Source: Nocardioides caldifontis (lineage in GTDB: Bacteria > Actinomycetota > Actinomycetes > Propionibacteriales > Nocardioidaceae). From it: 64,000 bases of DNA. The translations under genes were made by a program, and so were the position numbers. Within the stretch, counting starts at the first letter, position 1; each line of letters begins with the position of its first letter. The stretch spans positions 433,010 through 497,009 of the forward strand of contig NZ_ML701735.1 of the NCBI RefSeq assembly GCF_008087345.1, read 5' to 3'. Positions 30,404-39,466 of the stretch are shown one piece after another. The notes under the pieces were generated by a model. The model was given only the letters and a program-made list of their open reading frames with translations. It was not told the DNA's origin and ran no database searches.

Positions 30404-31417
30404 TCAGTACTGCTCGTCCTCGACGAACGAGTCGTCGTCGTCGTCGTACGCCGCGAGGGCCAGCGACGGGTCGAAGCCCGGCGCGCTGTCCTTGAGCGAC
30501 AGCCCCATCTCGTGGAGCTTCAGCTTGACCTCGTCGATCGACTTGGCGCCGAAGTTCCGGATGTCGAGCAGGTCCTGCTCCGAGCGGCTGATGAGCTCAC
30601 CCACGGTGTGGATGCCCTCGCGCTTGAGGCAGTTGTACGAGCGGACGGTGAGGTTGAGGTCCTCCACCGGCAGCGCCAGGTCGGCGGCGAGCTGCTCGTC
30701 GACCGGGGACGGACCGATGTCGATGCCCTCGGCCTCGACGTTGAGCTCGCGGGCCAGCCCGAACAGCTCGACCAGGGTCTTGCCGGCCGAGGCGAGGGCG
30801 TCACGCGGCTTCATCGAGCGCTTGGTCTCGACGTCGATGATCAGCTTGTCGAAGTCGGTGCGCTGCTCGACTCGGGTGGCCTCGACCTTGTAGGTCACCT
30901 TGAGGACCGGGCTGTAGATCGAGTCGACCGGCATCCGGCCGATCTCGTTGTCCGCGCCCTTGTTCTGCGCCGCGGAGACGTAGCCGCGGCCGCGCTCGAC
31001 GACCAGCTCCATCTCGAGGCGACCGGTCTCGTTGAGGGTGGCGATCCGCAGGTCGGGGGTGTGCACCTCGACGCCGGCCGGGGGCGCGATGTCGGCGCCG
31101 GTGACCTCACCGGGGCCCTGCTTGCGCAGGTACATCGTGACCGGCTCGTCGTGCTCGGAGGAGACGACCAGGTCCTTGAGGTTCAGGATGATCTCGGTGA
31201 CGTCCTCCTTGACGCCCTCGATCGTCGAGAACTCGTGGAGGACACCGTCGATCTTGATGCTGGTGACCGACGCACCGGGGATCGACGAGAGGAGGGTACG
31301 GCGGAGGGAGTTGCCGAGGGTGTAGCCGAAGCCCGGCTCCAGCGGCTCGATGACGAACCGGGAGCGGAAGTCGTCGACGACCTCCTCGGAGAGGGTGGGG
31401 CGCTGTGCGATGAGCAC
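30404..31417 (-). CDS. rpoA: RNA polymerase alpha subunit
   Basis: 337 aa. The N-terminal dimerisation/assembly domain ([25 protein letters not shown]) and the C-terminal UP-element-binding domain ([19 protein letters not shown]) are both complete. The tail ends in an acidic run ([14 protein letters not shown]). The start is GTG 31417, with GGAAGGA about 7 nt upstream; the open frame further upstream is not conserved sequence. Confidence 0.98.
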   Translation of the reverse strand: MLIAQRPTLSEEVVDDFRSRFVIEPLEPGFGYTLGNSLRRTLLSSIPGASVTSIKIDGVLHEFSTIEGVKEDVTEIILNLKDLVVSSEHDEPVTMYLRKQGPGEVTGADIAPPAGVEVHTPDLRIATLNETGRLEMELVVERGRGYVSAAQNKGADNEIGRMPVDSIYSPVLKVTYKVEATRVEQRTDFDKLIIDVETKRSMKPRDALASAGKTLVELFGLARELNVEAEGIDIGPSPVDEQLAADLALPVEDLNLTVRSYNCLKREGIHTVGELISRSEQDLLDIRNFGAKSIDEVKLKLHEMGLSLKDSAPGFDPSLALAAYDDDDDSFVEDEQY

Positions 31418-31510
31418 TGTGTGTTCCTTCCCGGGACCGACCGCTATTTGAGGGTCCCGACCATGGGGGTGGTGAGACCGGTGGCCGCGGCTGCGACCAC
31501 CGGTCGGCAA

Positions 31511-32119
31511 TCACTTCTTCGAGTAGAACTCGACGATGAGCTGCTCCTGGACCGGGATCTCGATCTGGGCCCGGACGGGGAGCTGGTGGATCAGGATGCG
31601 CATCCGGCTCGGGACGACGTCCATCCAGCCGGGGACGACGCGCTCGCCGAAGGTCTCGCGGGCCACGATGAACGGCGTCATCTCCAGCGACTTCTCGCGG
31701 ACGTCGATGACGTCGTACTGCGAGACCTGGAAGGACGGGATGTTCACCTTCTGGCCGTTGACCAGGAAGTGGCCGTGGGTGACCAGCTGGCGAGCGTGGC
31801 GACGCGTGCGGGCGAACCCGGCGCGGTAGACCACGTTGTCCAGCCGGCACTCGAGGAGCTGGAGCAGGTTGTCACCGGTCTTGCCGGGACGCCGCGACGC
31901 CTCCTTGTAGTACCGCGCGAACTGCTTCTCGAGGATCCCGTAGGTGTAACGGGCCTTCTGCTTCTCGCGGAGCTGGAGCAGGTACTCCGACTCCTTGCTC
32001 CGGCCGCGGCCGTGCTGGCCGGGCGGGAAGGGGCGGCGCTCGAACGCCATGTCGCCACCGACGAGGTCAACACCCAGTCGACGCGACTTCTTGGTCATGG
32101 GGCCGGTGTAGCGGGCCAT
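31511..32119 (-). CDS. rpsD: 30S ribosomal protein S4, zinc-independent form
   Basis: 202 aa. Primary rRNA binder with the S4 RNA-binding domain (LDNVVYRAGFARTRRHARQLVTHGHFLVNGQKV). The N-terminal region MARYTGPMTKKSRRLGVDLVG has no CxxC pairs, so it is the zinc-independent paralogue type. 31 nt after rpsK, 93 nt before rpoA. Confidence 0.98.
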   Translation of the reverse strand: MARYTGPMTKKSRRLGVDLVGGDMAFERRPFPPGQHGRGRSKESEYLLQLREKQKARYTYGILEKQFARYYKEASRRPGKTGDNLLQLLECRLDNVVYRAGFARTRRHARQLVTHGHFLVNGQKVNIPSFQVSQYDVIDVREKSLEMTPFIVARETFGERVVPGWMDVVPSRMRILIHQLPVRAQIEIPVQEQLIVEFYSKK

Positions 32120-32150
32120 GGTTCAAAGTCTCCTAGCTTCGATCGACGGG

Positions 32151-32558
32151 TCAGACGCGACGCCGCTTGGGCGGCCGGCATCCGTTGTGCGGGGTGGGGG
32201 TCACGTCCTGGATGGTGCCGACCTCGAGGCCGATCGCACCCAGCGAGCGGATCGCCGTCTCGCGGCCCGAGCCCGGGCCCTTCACGAAGACGTCGATCTT
32301 CTTCATGCCGTGCTCCATCGCCCGACGACCCGCCGCCTCGGCGGCCATCTGCGCGGCGAACGGGGTGGACTTGCGCGAGCCCTTGAAGCCGACGGTGCCG
32401 GCCGAGGCCCACGAGACCACGGCCCCGGTGGGGTCGGTGATCGTGACGATCGTGTTGTTGAACGTGCTCTTGATGTGGGCTTCGCCCTGAGCGATGTTCT
32501 TCTTCTCCTTGCGGCGCACCTTCTTGGCGCCGGCAGCCTGACGGCTCTTGGGAGGCAT
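32151..32558 (-). CDS. rpsK: 30S ribosomal protein S11
   Basis: 135 aa. [36 protein letters not shown] and the C-terminal [17 protein letters not shown] are diagnostic. It forms part of the platform near the E site. Confidence 0.98.
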   Translation of the reverse strand: MPPKSRQAAGAKKVRRKEKKNIAQGEAHIKSTFNNTIVTITDPTGAVVSWASAGTVGFKGSRKSTPFAAQMAAEAAGRRAMEHGMKKIDVFVKGPGSGRETAIRSLGAIGLEVGTIQDVTPTPHNGCRPPKRRRV

Positions 32559-32620
32559 GTGGTTCTCCTACGAAGTTCTGGTGAGAGGCAGAGGGCTCGT
32601 GACCGGTCGGGGACCGAGGG

Positions 32621-32995
32621 TCACTTGGCCTTCTTCTTGCCGGCGACGGTGCGCTTGGGGCCCTTGCGGGTGCGCGCGTTGGTCTTGGTCCGCTGACCAC
32701 GGACCGGGAGGTTCATCCGGTGCCGACGGCCCTGGTAGCTGCCGATCTCGATCTTGCGCCGGATGTCGGCCTGGACCTCGCGGCGGAGGTCACCCTCGAT
32801 CTTGTAGTTCGACTCGATCGCGTCGCGGAGCCTCACCAGCTCCTCGTCGCCCAGCTGGTGGACCCGGAGGTCCGGGCTGACGCCGGTGTCGGCGAGCAGC
32901 TGCTGGGCGCGGGTACGGCCGATGCCGTAGATGTACGTGAGTGCGACCTCGATGCGCTTGTCGCGCGGGAGGTCGACACCGACGAGGCGTGCCAT
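32621..32995 (-). CDS. rpsM: 30S ribosomal protein S13
   Basis: 124 aa. [34 protein letters not shown] and the basic [19 protein letters not shown] tail are typical. It is preceded by a 181-nt spacer after rpmJ, the longest gap in the operon. Confidence 0.98.
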   Translation of the reverse strand: MARLVGVDLPRDKRIEVALTYIYGIGRTRAQQLLADTGVSPDLRVHQLGDEELVRLRDAIESNYKIEGDLRREVQADIRRKIEIGSYQGRRHRMNLPVRGQRTKTNARTRKGPKRTVAGKKKAK

Positions 32996-33043
32996 GAGTG
33001 GCGTGTCCCTTCGTTGTCCTGGAGGTTTCGGGTCGTGTCGCGC

Positions 33044-33114
33044 CCCGGGAGACCCTGCTGGTCCGCCCGGGCCCCGGCCTCCAGACCGGGGGTGACACCA
33101 CCTCAGCGGTGGTG
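33044..33114 (-). promoter_or_regulatory. Structured spacer between rpmJ and rpsM
   Basis: Two inverted repeats lie in this gene-free gap: CCCGGG-agACC...GGTccg-CCCGGG (33044-33071), and the perfect 7-bp hairpin CACCACC tcagc GGTGGTG (33096-33114). They could act as a partial terminator, a processing site or an autoregulatory site upstream of rpsM. Confidence 0.4.
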
Positions 33115-33176
33115 AGCGATCACGACGTGTGGAAGTTGTTCAGTTGTACGGCGCCGGGGAGCCGGAGCCGATCGAG

Positions 33177-33290
33177 CTAGCCCTGACGCTGCTTGTGGCG
33201 AGGGTTCTCGCAGATCACCATGACGCGGCCGTGGCGACGGATCACCTTGCACTTGTCACAGATCGGCTTGACGCTCGGCTTGACCTTCAT
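33177..33290 (-). CDS. rpmJ: 50S ribosomal protein L36
   Basis: 37 aa: [20 protein letters not shown] then [17 protein letters not shown]. The zinc ligands C-x2-C-x12-C-x4-H are present, so this is the zinc-binding form. ATG 33290, 53 nt after infA. Confidence 0.97.
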   Translation of the reverse strand: MKVKPSVKPICDKCKVIRRHGRVMVICENPRHKQRQG

Positions 33291-33343
33291 GAGGAGGCCT
33301 TTCAGATGTGTCGGCTGGTCCCCGCCCGCTCAGGGCAGGGGTG

Positions 33344-33565
33344 TCACTTGTACCGGTAGACGATGCGACCGCGGGTGAGGTCGTAGGGAGAGAGCTCCAC
33401 CACGACGCGGTCCTGAGGAAGGATGCGGATGTAGTGCTGCCGCATCTTGCCGCTGATGTGAGCGAGGACCTTGTGACCGTTGCTCAGCTCGACCCGGAAC
33501 ATCGCGTTCGGGAGAGCCTCGACGATCGTGCCCTCGATCTCGATGACGCCTTCCTTCTTCGGCAT
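33344..33565 (-). CDS. infA: Translation initiation factor IF-1
   Basis: 73 aa, the exact family length. [20 protein letters not shown] and [20 protein letters not shown] mark the OB fold. I use ATG 33565, preceded by GGAGGA; the longer frame upstream is not IF-1. First gene of the infA-rpmJ-rpsM-rpsK-rpsD-rpoA-rplQ operon. Confidence 0.98.
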   Translation of the reverse strand: MPKKEGVIEIEGTIVEALPNAMFRVELSNGHKVLAHISGKMRQHYIRILPQDRVVVELSPYDLTRGRIVYRYK

Positions 33566-33771
33566 GTCCTCCGCAATCCGTCGTATCGTCTGTTCCACCG
33601 GGTGGCCCGCGAACCGCCCCGAGCACCCCGCGTCGTACGACGCCGGACACCCGGGTGGACCTCGTGAAGCCGCTCCGCGCACCTCATCCCGGACCCGGGA
33701 CGCTCGATCGAGCGCCCTGGACGGGCAGCCGCGAGGCAGCGCACAGCAGACCCACGTTGGGCCGACTGACG

Positions 33772-33802
33772 AGTCTATGCCGAAAAGGCCGCTGAGCGTT
33801 AA
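33772..33802 (-). promoter_or_regulatory. Candidate promoter of the infA operon
   Basis: On the minus strand, TTAACG (33802-33797) is followed after 19 nt by TAGACT (33777-33772). This would give a leader of about 200 nt before infA. The spacing is at the long end for a -35/-10 pair. Confidence 0.4.
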
Positions 33803-33848
33803 TCGGGGGTTCTCCGACCGCGCTGACCGGAACTGACAGCACCGTTTG

Positions 33849-33854
33849 TATGGT
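33849..33854 (+). promoter_or_regulatory. -10 hexamer before the SGNH hydrolase gene (leaderless)
   Basis: TATGGT ends 6 nt before GTG 33861. It supports GTG 33861 as the start, where no Shine-Dalgarno is visible. Confidence 0.45.
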
Positions 33855-33860
33855 GACACC

Positions 33861-34964
33861 GTGCCGATCGGGACCTCCAGGTCCTCGGACCCGGTGGGGT
33901 CGCTGGGGACCGTCGCTCGCAGGATGGCCGCTGCCGCCGCGTTGGGCGGGGGCGGTCTCTCGGTGCTGGGCGGATCCTTGTGGGGGCTCCTCGTCGCGGA
34001 GGCCCAGCTCGCCCGGCGCACCATCGGGAACGCCGAGGGCGACCCGCCCCCCGCGTCCGGGTGGTACGGCCACGGCCGCCCCGGGCCGGCCCTCAAGATC
34101 GCGCTGCTCGGCGACTCCTCGGCGGCCGGCTACGGCGTCGAGGACGTCGAGGAGACCCCCGGGGCCACGATCGCGTCCGGCGTCGCGGAGGCGGCGGACC
34201 GGCGGGTCTACCTCCACTCCGCGGCCAAGGTCGGTGCGCAGACCAAGGACCTCCAGGGGCAGATCGACCAGGTGCTGCCGACCGAGCCGCACGTCGCGGT
34301 GATCTTCATCGGCGCCAACGACGTCACCCACTCGGTGACGATCAAGACGTCGGTGCGGCTGCTCGGCCAGGCGGTCCGGCGGCTGCGCGACGCCGGCGTC
34401 GAGGTGGTCGTCGGCACCTGCCCCGACCTCGGGACCATCGAGCCGCTCGCCCCGCCCCTGAAGCAGGTGGCCCGGGTGTGGTCGCGCCGGCTGGCCGCCG
34501 CACAGGCGACCTGCGTGCTCGAGCACGGGGGCCGGACCGTGGCGCTGGCCTCGATCCTGGCCTCCGAGTTCAGCCGCCTCTCCGACCTGCTCTTCGGCCC
34601 CGACCGGTTCCACCCCTCCGCCGCCGGCTACCACCGGATGGCGTCGGTGGTGCTGCCGACGGTGCTCGCCGCGCTCGACCTCGCGCCGGCGGAGGACGTC
34701 CCGCTGGAGTACGCCCGCGGCGAGGCGATGCTCCCGATCGACATCGCGGTCCTCGAGGCCGCCCGGCACCCCGGCGCGTCCGTGGAGCCGGTCGAGGAGG
34801 AGCGTCAGCCGTCCGGCGGGCGCAGCCGGTTCGTGCTGCTGCGGCGCCGGCGGCGCCAGCCCGAGACCGACGTCGAGGCCCCGAACGAGGCCGAGGGCGA
34901 GGAGCGGGACGGCGACGGCGAGCCCGACGGCGACCTCTCCGTCAGCGAGGCGCCCGCGTCCTGA
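33861..34964 (+). CDS. SGNH/GDSL-type esterase, membrane-anchored
   Basis: About 367 aa. An N-terminal hydrophobic stretch ([23 protein letters not shown]) serves as anchor or signal. The SGNH catalytic blocks are visible: block [10 protein letters not shown] (Ser), the Gly loop, block [11 protein letters not shown] (Asn) and block [11 protein letters not shown] (Asp/His). The C-terminal 60 residues are Arg-rich and then acidic, with no domain. It acts outside or at the membrane, on an unknown ester such as lipid, acetylated glycan or cell-wall substituent. Divergent from infA. Confidence 0.88.
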   Translation: MPIGTSRSSDPVGSLGTVARRMAAAAALGGGGLSVLGGSLWGLLVAEAQLARRTIGNAEGDPPPASGWYGHGRPGPALKIALLGDSSAAGYGVEDVEETPGATIASGVAEAADRRVYLHSAAKVGAQTKDLQGQIDQVLPTEPHVAVIFIGANDVTHSVTIKTSVRLLGQAVRRLRDAGVEVVVGTCPDLGTIEPLAPPLKQVARVWSRRLAAAQATCVLEHGGRTVALASILASEFSRLSDLLFGPDRFHPSAAGYHRMASVVLPTVLAALDLAPAEDVPLEYARGEAMLPIDIAVLEAARHPGASVEPVEEERQPSGGRSRFVLLRRRRRQPETDVEAPNEAEGEERDGDGEPDGDLSVSEAPAS

Positions 34965-34970
34965 CGACCG

Positions 34971-36461
34971 TCAGAAGCCGCGGAGCACCGACTCCCGGAC
35001 GGTGCCCTCACGCACCCGCTGCGGGTGGTCCCCCACCGGGATCTCCGCGACGACCTCCTCCTCGGCGAAGGAGATGACGGTGACGAGGTCGCTGCCGCTC
35101 ATCGACATCCAGCAGGTGTTCCCGGGCCCTTCGGTGGCCCAGTAGGGCTTGGAGTAGCTGCGGTCGGTGAGGAACCGCCCCCGGCCCTGCAGGACGGTCG
35201 GCGTGAAGGTCGACCGGTCGACGATCGCTGCGTAGTCCGACATCGTCCCGGCCACGCACAGCTTGGTGCCGCGCTCGTTGATCGCCAGCCCGTGGTGGGC
35301 GGAGTCGAGGACGTACTTCTCCCGCGGGAGCCACCGCACCGACTCCTTGACCGGCAGGTCGATCAGCCGGGTGACCCGTCCGACGGCCGGTTCCGGCTCG
35401 CCGCCGAGGACGTAGTCGCCGCCGCCTGTCGGATCGGGGGCGTCGAGCGAGAACTCCACGAGCCCGTGGAAGAACGAGACCTGGGCGTACATGGTCTTCT
35501 CGTCGGGCGTGATCGCGACCGGTCGTACGGCGCTGCTCATGTCGTCGCGGCCGAACTCCTCGAGCTCGCGGCCCATGTCCCAGCGGCGCAGGATCGAGAA
35601 GTCCTCCTCCCGCACCACCTGGAGCCAGCGGTCCGCCTTGATCGCGTCGTGGACGAGGTCGACGTCGATCGGGCCGAGGTAGCCGTAGTCGCCGGGGGTG
35701 TACACGCGCCCGATCGAGGCGTGGTAGATCCGGCGCCCGTCCTTCGAGTAGTTGTTCTCGTGCGGGGTGTCGCCGGACGGGAAGGTCCGGAGCCGCTGCC
35801 CCATCGTCACCTTCGTGCCGTCCGGCAGCACCTCGTCGACCATCGAGAACTCGATGACCTGCCGCTCGGTGGAGTCCGAGACGAGCAGCCGGCGACGATC
35901 CGGCGAGACGCCCATGTGGTCGGTGCGGAAGCCGTCCATCGAGGCCTCGGCGACGATGCTGTCCTTCCGGCCGGCGACCGCCTTCGCGAGGTCGATCCAC
36001 ACGACGTCGGCGAGGCTCGGCCGCGAGACCGCCAGGTAGCGGCCGTCACGGGTGGTGAAGATGTCGTCGACGTACTGGTCGTGGCCCTCGGCGACCACCT
36101 GCTGGATCGCCAGGTAGAGCAGCAGCCGGTCGGGGCGCAGGTAGATCGACCGCAGCTCGGCCTGCTTGTCGGGGACCACGTCGATCGTCCCCAGCGCCTT
36201 GCGGGTCCGGGCGTCGACGATCGTGACGGTGCCGTCCCAGTTGTTGCCGACCAGCATCACGGTGCGACCGTCGGGGAGCGCCCCGGGCTCGGACCGGACG
36301 GCCGCCCCGGCCGGCACCGGCGGCTCGGCGGTGGCCGGTCCCCCGACGGCCGCGACGCCCGCCACCAGGGCGGCGACCACACCCGCGACCGCCCACCGGC
36401 GCCCCGCACCGCCCGTCGCCGGACCCACTGCTGAACCTCTCGCTGCCACCGCTCGCTCCAC
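34971..36461 (-). CDS. Secreted YncE-like beta-propeller protein
   Basis: 496 aa. Signal peptide WAVAGVVAALVAGVAAVGGPATA, cut before about residue 46. The rest is built of propeller repeats (VMLVGNNWDGTVTIVDARTRKALGTIDVV, GVSPDRRRLLVSDSTERQVIEFS, ITPDEKTMYAQVSFFHG). There are no catalytic motifs. It resembles YncE-type seven-bladed propellers, but the ligand is unknown. The start is uncertain: GTG 36461 or GTG 36449. Convergent with the SGNH gene (6-nt gap). Confidence 0.78.
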   Translation of the reverse strand: MERAVAARGSAVGPATGGAGRRWAVAGVVAALVAGVAAVGGPATAEPPVPAGAAVRSEPGALPDGRTVMLVGNNWDGTVTIVDARTRKALGTIDVVPDKQAELRSIYLRPDRLLLYLAIQQVVAEGHDQYVDDIFTTRDGRYLAVSRPSLADVVWIDLAKAVAGRKDSIVAEASMDGFRTDHMGVSPDRRRLLVSDSTERQVIEFSMVDEVLPDGTKVTMGQRLRTFPSGDTPHENNYSKDGRRIYHASIGRVYTPGDYGYLGPIDVDLVHDAIKADRWLQVVREEDFSILRRWDMGRELEEFGRDDMSSAVRPVAITPDEKTMYAQVSFFHGLVEFSLDAPDPTGGGDYVLGGEPEPAVGRVTRLIDLPVKESVRWLPREKYVLDSAHHGLAINERGTKLCVAGTMSDYAAIVDRSTFTPTVLQGRGRFLTDRSYSKPYWATEGPGNTCWMSMSGSDLVTVISFAEEEVVAEIPVGDHPQRVREGTVRESVLRGF

Positions 36462-36655
36462 CTCTCGCCGGCGCTAGGGCCCCCGTGAGCCAGAACGAGC
36501 AGTGGCCCCCTGGGTCACGCGGCCCGAACCGTGCGGACCTTGGGCCCGAGGTTGGCCCGAGCCCGCGGGGGCGGGCCCAAATACCGGGGACAGCGCCTGG
36601 ACGATGGCGCAGACTGAGCCGGTCCACCACCCGCGACGTGCACTCGGAGGCAGCA

Positions 36656-37129
36656 ATGAGAGGTGTGTACCGCTTCTTGGCGGGTTTGATCGCACTGGAG
36701 GTCGTCGTCCAGGCGGCGACCATGGCGTTCGGGGTCGCGGCCCTCGTGCTCTGGGTCGACGAGGGGAACTCCTTCGACAAGGCGCTGCTCGAGAACGAGG
36801 ACGCGGAGTTCGACGGCCTGGCCGGGCTGATCATGCACGGCATCAACGGGATGATGGTGATCCCGCTGCTGGCGCTCCTGCTCCTGATCGTCTCGTTCTT
36901 CGCGAAGGTGCCCAAGGGGATCCTCTGGGCCGGGCTGGTGCTGCTCTTCACGGTGGTCCAGGTCGTGCTCGGGCTCCTTGGCCACAGCTACGCGATCGCC
37001 GGCGGGATCCACGGCGCCAACGCCCTGCTCCTCTTCGGGCTCGCGGTGATGGCGTTCATGAGGTCGAAGACGGTCCCGCCACCGACCACGACGGCGCCGG
37101 GCCAGACCCAGCAGCCGACGCGCGTCTGA
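36656..37129 (+). CDS. Small integral membrane protein next to the multicopper oxidase
   Basis: 157 aa with four predicted helices (YRFLAGLIALEVVVQAATMAF, GINGMMVIPLLALLLLIVSFF, ILWAGLVLLFTVVQVVLGLLG, GANALLLFGLAVMAFM). His residues (MHGIN, GHSY, IHGAN) sit at helix edges, reminiscent of membrane heme- or copper-binding proteins. RBS CGGAGG 5 nt before ATG 36656. 37 nt before the oxidase, so probably its partner. No family name can be given with confidence. Confidence 0.75.
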   Translation: MRGVYRFLAGLIALEVVVQAATMAFGVAALVLWVDEGNSFDKALLENEDAEFDGLAGLIMHGINGMMVIPLLALLLLIVSFFAKVPKGILWAGLVLLFTVVQVVLGLLGHSYAIAGGIHGANALLLFGLAVMAFMRSKTVPPPTTTAPGQTQQPTRV

Positions 37130-37166
37130 CGCGAGCTCGCCCCGCACCTTCCCCGGAACCTTCACC

Positions 37167-38687
37167 TTGACCAAGCACCGCTGGCGGCTGCTCGCTGCCG
37201 TCGCCGCCACCCTCGCCATCGTCGTGCCGCTCGCCTGGATGTGGCAGGCGAGCCGCATGCCCGACACCTACAGCGTGATGGACATGGGGTACGTCGACTA
37301 CGGCGGCGGTCCCGAGCTCGGCCACGGGGACGGGGGCCACGGTGGGCACGGCAGCGGCCACGACGCGGGGTCGGCCAGCGTGCCCGCGGTCAGCGTGGAG
37401 GAGCTCGTCGAGGACACCGACCGGGATGCCGACGTCGAGGTCGACCTGGTCGCTGCGGAGGAGGAGATCGAGCTCGCCTCCGGCCGCACGGTCGACGGCT
37501 ACACCCTCAACGGCACCTCCCCCGGGCCCACGATCCGCGTCCGGGAGGGGCAGCTGCTCGAGGTGCGGGTGCGCAACGAGTCGGTCGACGACGGCATCGC
37601 GCTGCACTGGCACGGCGTCGACGTCCCGAACGCCGAGGACGGGGTCGCCGGGGTCACCCAGGACGCCGTCGGGGTCGGCGAGGAGCACACCTACCGCTGG
37701 GTCGCCGACCAGGCGGGCACCTACTGGTACCACTCCCACCAGGTCTCCCACCGCCAGGTCGTCCGCGGGCTGTACGGCGCGCTGGTGGTCGAGCCGCGGA
37801 AGCAGGACCGGGCCGTCACCACGGCCACCGAAGAGGTCCTCGCCGTCGCCCACACCTACTCCGGCCGGCGGACCCTCAACGGCGAGGAGGGCGACGTCGC
37901 GGTCCCCGTCGACCCCGGGAGCACCGTGCGGGTCCGCGTCGTCAACACCGACAACGGCCCGGTGCGGACGTGGACCGGGGCGCCGTACCGGGTGCTGGCG
38001 ATCGACGCGACCGACGTCAACGAGCCGACCCCCGTCGAGGACCGCTACCTGACGGTGACCGCGGGCGGCCGGGCGGACCTGGAGGTGACCGTCCCCGCGG
38101 ACGGCCGGCCGGTCCGCGTGCAGGTGGGCTCCGCCACCGCGCTGGTCCTCGGCCCGGAGGGCGCCGAGGCGCCGGCCGTGGAGGAGCCCGAGGACGAGCT
38201 CGACCTGCTCTCCTACGGCTCCCCCGCCGACCTCGGGTTCTCGCCGGCGGACGCCGACCGGAGCTTCGACTACCACATCGGTCGCCGCCCCGGGTTCCTC
38301 CAGGGCAAGCCGGGGCTGTGGTGGACGATCAACGGCCACATGTGGCCCGACGTGCCGATGTTCATGGTGGCCGAGGGCGACGTGGTCACGATGGAGATCG
38401 ACAACAGCAGCGGCGACGTCCACCCGATGCACCTGCACGGCCACCACGCCGTCGTGCTCTCCCGCAACGGCCAGCGGGCCACCGGCAGCCCGTGGTGGTT
38501 CGACAGCCTCAACGTCAAGGATGGAGAGCGGTTCGAGATCGCGTTCGTCGCCGACAACCCCGGTGTCTGGATGGACCACTGCCACAACCTTCAGCACGCC
38601 AGGGACGGGCTGGTCGCGCACCTGATGTACGCCGGGGTGACGACCCCGTTCGAGGTGGGCGGGGACGCCCGGAACGAGCCGGAGTAG
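37167..38687 (+). CDS. Multicopper oxidase (laccase-like), membrane-anchored
   Basis: 506 aa. N-terminal helix (WRLLAAVAATLAIVVPLAWMW) anchors it outside the membrane. A His-rich linker (GHGDGGHGGHGSGHD, about 52-66) follows. Copper ligands are in order: HWH 147-149, HSH 189-191, HPMHLH 419-424 and HCHNLQH 471-477; the axial position is Leu482, implying a high-potential type 1 site. It oxidises metal ions or phenols with O2. The start is TTG 37167 with no strong RBS. The acidic stretch EEPEDELD near 339-346 is an inserted loop. Confidence 0.92.
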   Translation: MTKHRWRLLAAVAATLAIVVPLAWMWQASRMPDTYSVMDMGYVDYGGGPELGHGDGGHGGHGSGHDAGSASVPAVSVEELVEDTDRDADVEVDLVAAEEEIELASGRTVDGYTLNGTSPGPTIRVREGQLLEVRVRNESVDDGIALHWHGVDVPNAEDGVAGVTQDAVGVGEEHTYRWVADQAGTYWYHSHQVSHRQVVRGLYGALVVEPRKQDRAVTTATEEVLAVAHTYSGRRTLNGEEGDVAVPVDPGSTVRVRVVNTDNGPVRTWTGAPYRVLAIDATDVNEPTPVEDRYLTVTAGGRADLEVTVPADGRPVRVQVGSATALVLGPEGAEAPAVEEPEDELDLLSYGSPADLGFSPADADRSFDYHIGRRPGFLQGKPGLWWTINGHMWPDVPMFMVAEGDVVTMEIDNSSGDVHPMHLHGHHAVVLSRNGQRATGSPWWFDSLNVKDGERFEIAFVADNPGVWMDHCHNLQHARDGLVAHLMYAGVTTPFEVGGDARNEPE

Positions 38688-38688
38688 C

Positions 38689-39375
38689 TCAGCCGGCCGC
38701 CTCGTCGACGGCCTCCTCCGGGGTGTCCCCGGTGACGTCGTGGGCGCGGCGGTCCTCCAGCGACGGGCCGCCCACCGGGGCTGTCGGCCACTGCTCGACC
38801 TGCCACCCCCGCTCGGGGTCGCCGACGAGGACCACCATCCCGGTGTTCGGCATCCGGAGCCGGACGGTGACCTCCGGGTCGAGCCGGGCAGCGTTGGTCG
38901 TCCACACCCGGATCGCGGCGCCGTGGCTGAACGCCGCGACGGTGTCGTCGTCACCGTGGTCGCCGAGTGCGGCGCGAAGGGCTGCGTCGTACCGTTCGAG
39001 GAAGTCGTGGCCGGTCGAGCCGCCCGGCATGGCGCGGTCGAGCTCGCCCCGCATCCACGCCGCGACGCACTCGGCGTAGCTGCGCACCGCCTTCTCGTCG
39101 GCGCGCATCTCCAGCGCGCCGGCACCGATCTCGCGGAGCCCGTCGTGGACCTGCAGCTCCGCCCCGGCGGCCTCGGCGAGCGGCGCCGCCGTCAGCTGGG
39201 TGCGGACCAGGGTGGAGGCGTGCACCGAGGCCACGTCGACCCCGCGCAGCGCCTCGGGCACCGCGCGGGCCTGCGCGTGGCCGAGCGGGGTGAGCGGCGC
39301 ACCGGGGACGGCGGTGTCGATCGCCCCGGTGACGTTGTTCGGGGTCTGGCCGTGGCGGATCAGCAACAGGCGCAC
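38689..39375 (-). CDS. Histidine phosphatase family protein
   Basis: 228 aa. Phosphoglycerate-mutase-like catalytic motif LLLIRHGQTPNN with a second His in AAFSHGAAIRVW. It probably hydrolyses a small phosphorylated metabolite. The stop lies 1 nt from the convergent oxidase stop. GTG start 39375, with TAGGAT 6 nt upstream and no Shine-Dalgarno. Confidence 0.88.
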   Translation of the reverse strand: MRLLLIRHGQTPNNVTGAIDTAVPGAPLTPLGHAQARAVPEALRGVDVASVHASTLVRTQLTAAPLAEAAGAELQVHDGLREIGAGALEMRADEKAVRSYAECVAAWMRGELDRAMPGGSTGHDFLERYDAALRAALGDHGDDDTVAAFSHGAAIRVWTTNAARLDPEVTVRLRMPNTGMVVLVGDPERGWQVEQWPTAPVGGPSLEDRRAHDVTGDTPEEAVDEAAG

Positions 39376-39381
39376 GCGGCG

Positions 39382-39387
39382 ATCCTA
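39382..39387 (-). promoter_or_regulatory. -10 hexamer before the histidine phosphatase gene (leaderless)
   Basis: TAGGAT on the minus strand ends 6 nt before GTG 39375. Confidence 0.5.
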
Positions 39388-39414
39388 GGCAGCGGCGCGG
39401 AGCCCCGGACGTGC

Positions 39415-39450
39415 AGGAGGGCGCCCCGGCCGGAGCCGGGACGCCCTCCT
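39415..39450 (-). terminator. Terminator of the BI-1 gene
   Basis: Stem AGGAGGGCG (39415-39423) / CGCCCTCCT (39442-39450) with an inner CCCGGC/GCCGGG hairpin, 16 nt after the stop of the upstream minus-strand gene. Confidence 0.8.
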
Positions 39451-39466
39451 CGTGGAGCCGGTGCGG

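Noticed and set aside
34971-36461. PQQ-dependent dehydrogenase
   Set aside because: Propeller repeats are present, but there are no PQQ-binding or catalytic motifs, so only a YncE-like call is justified.
36534-36548. DosR-like box (GGACCTTGGGCCC) upstream of the membrane protein/multicopper oxidase pair
   Set aside because: The surrounding DNA is extremely G/C-rich with many similar strings (for example near 36573), so a match is expected by chance; it also differs from the GACCAAAG motif.
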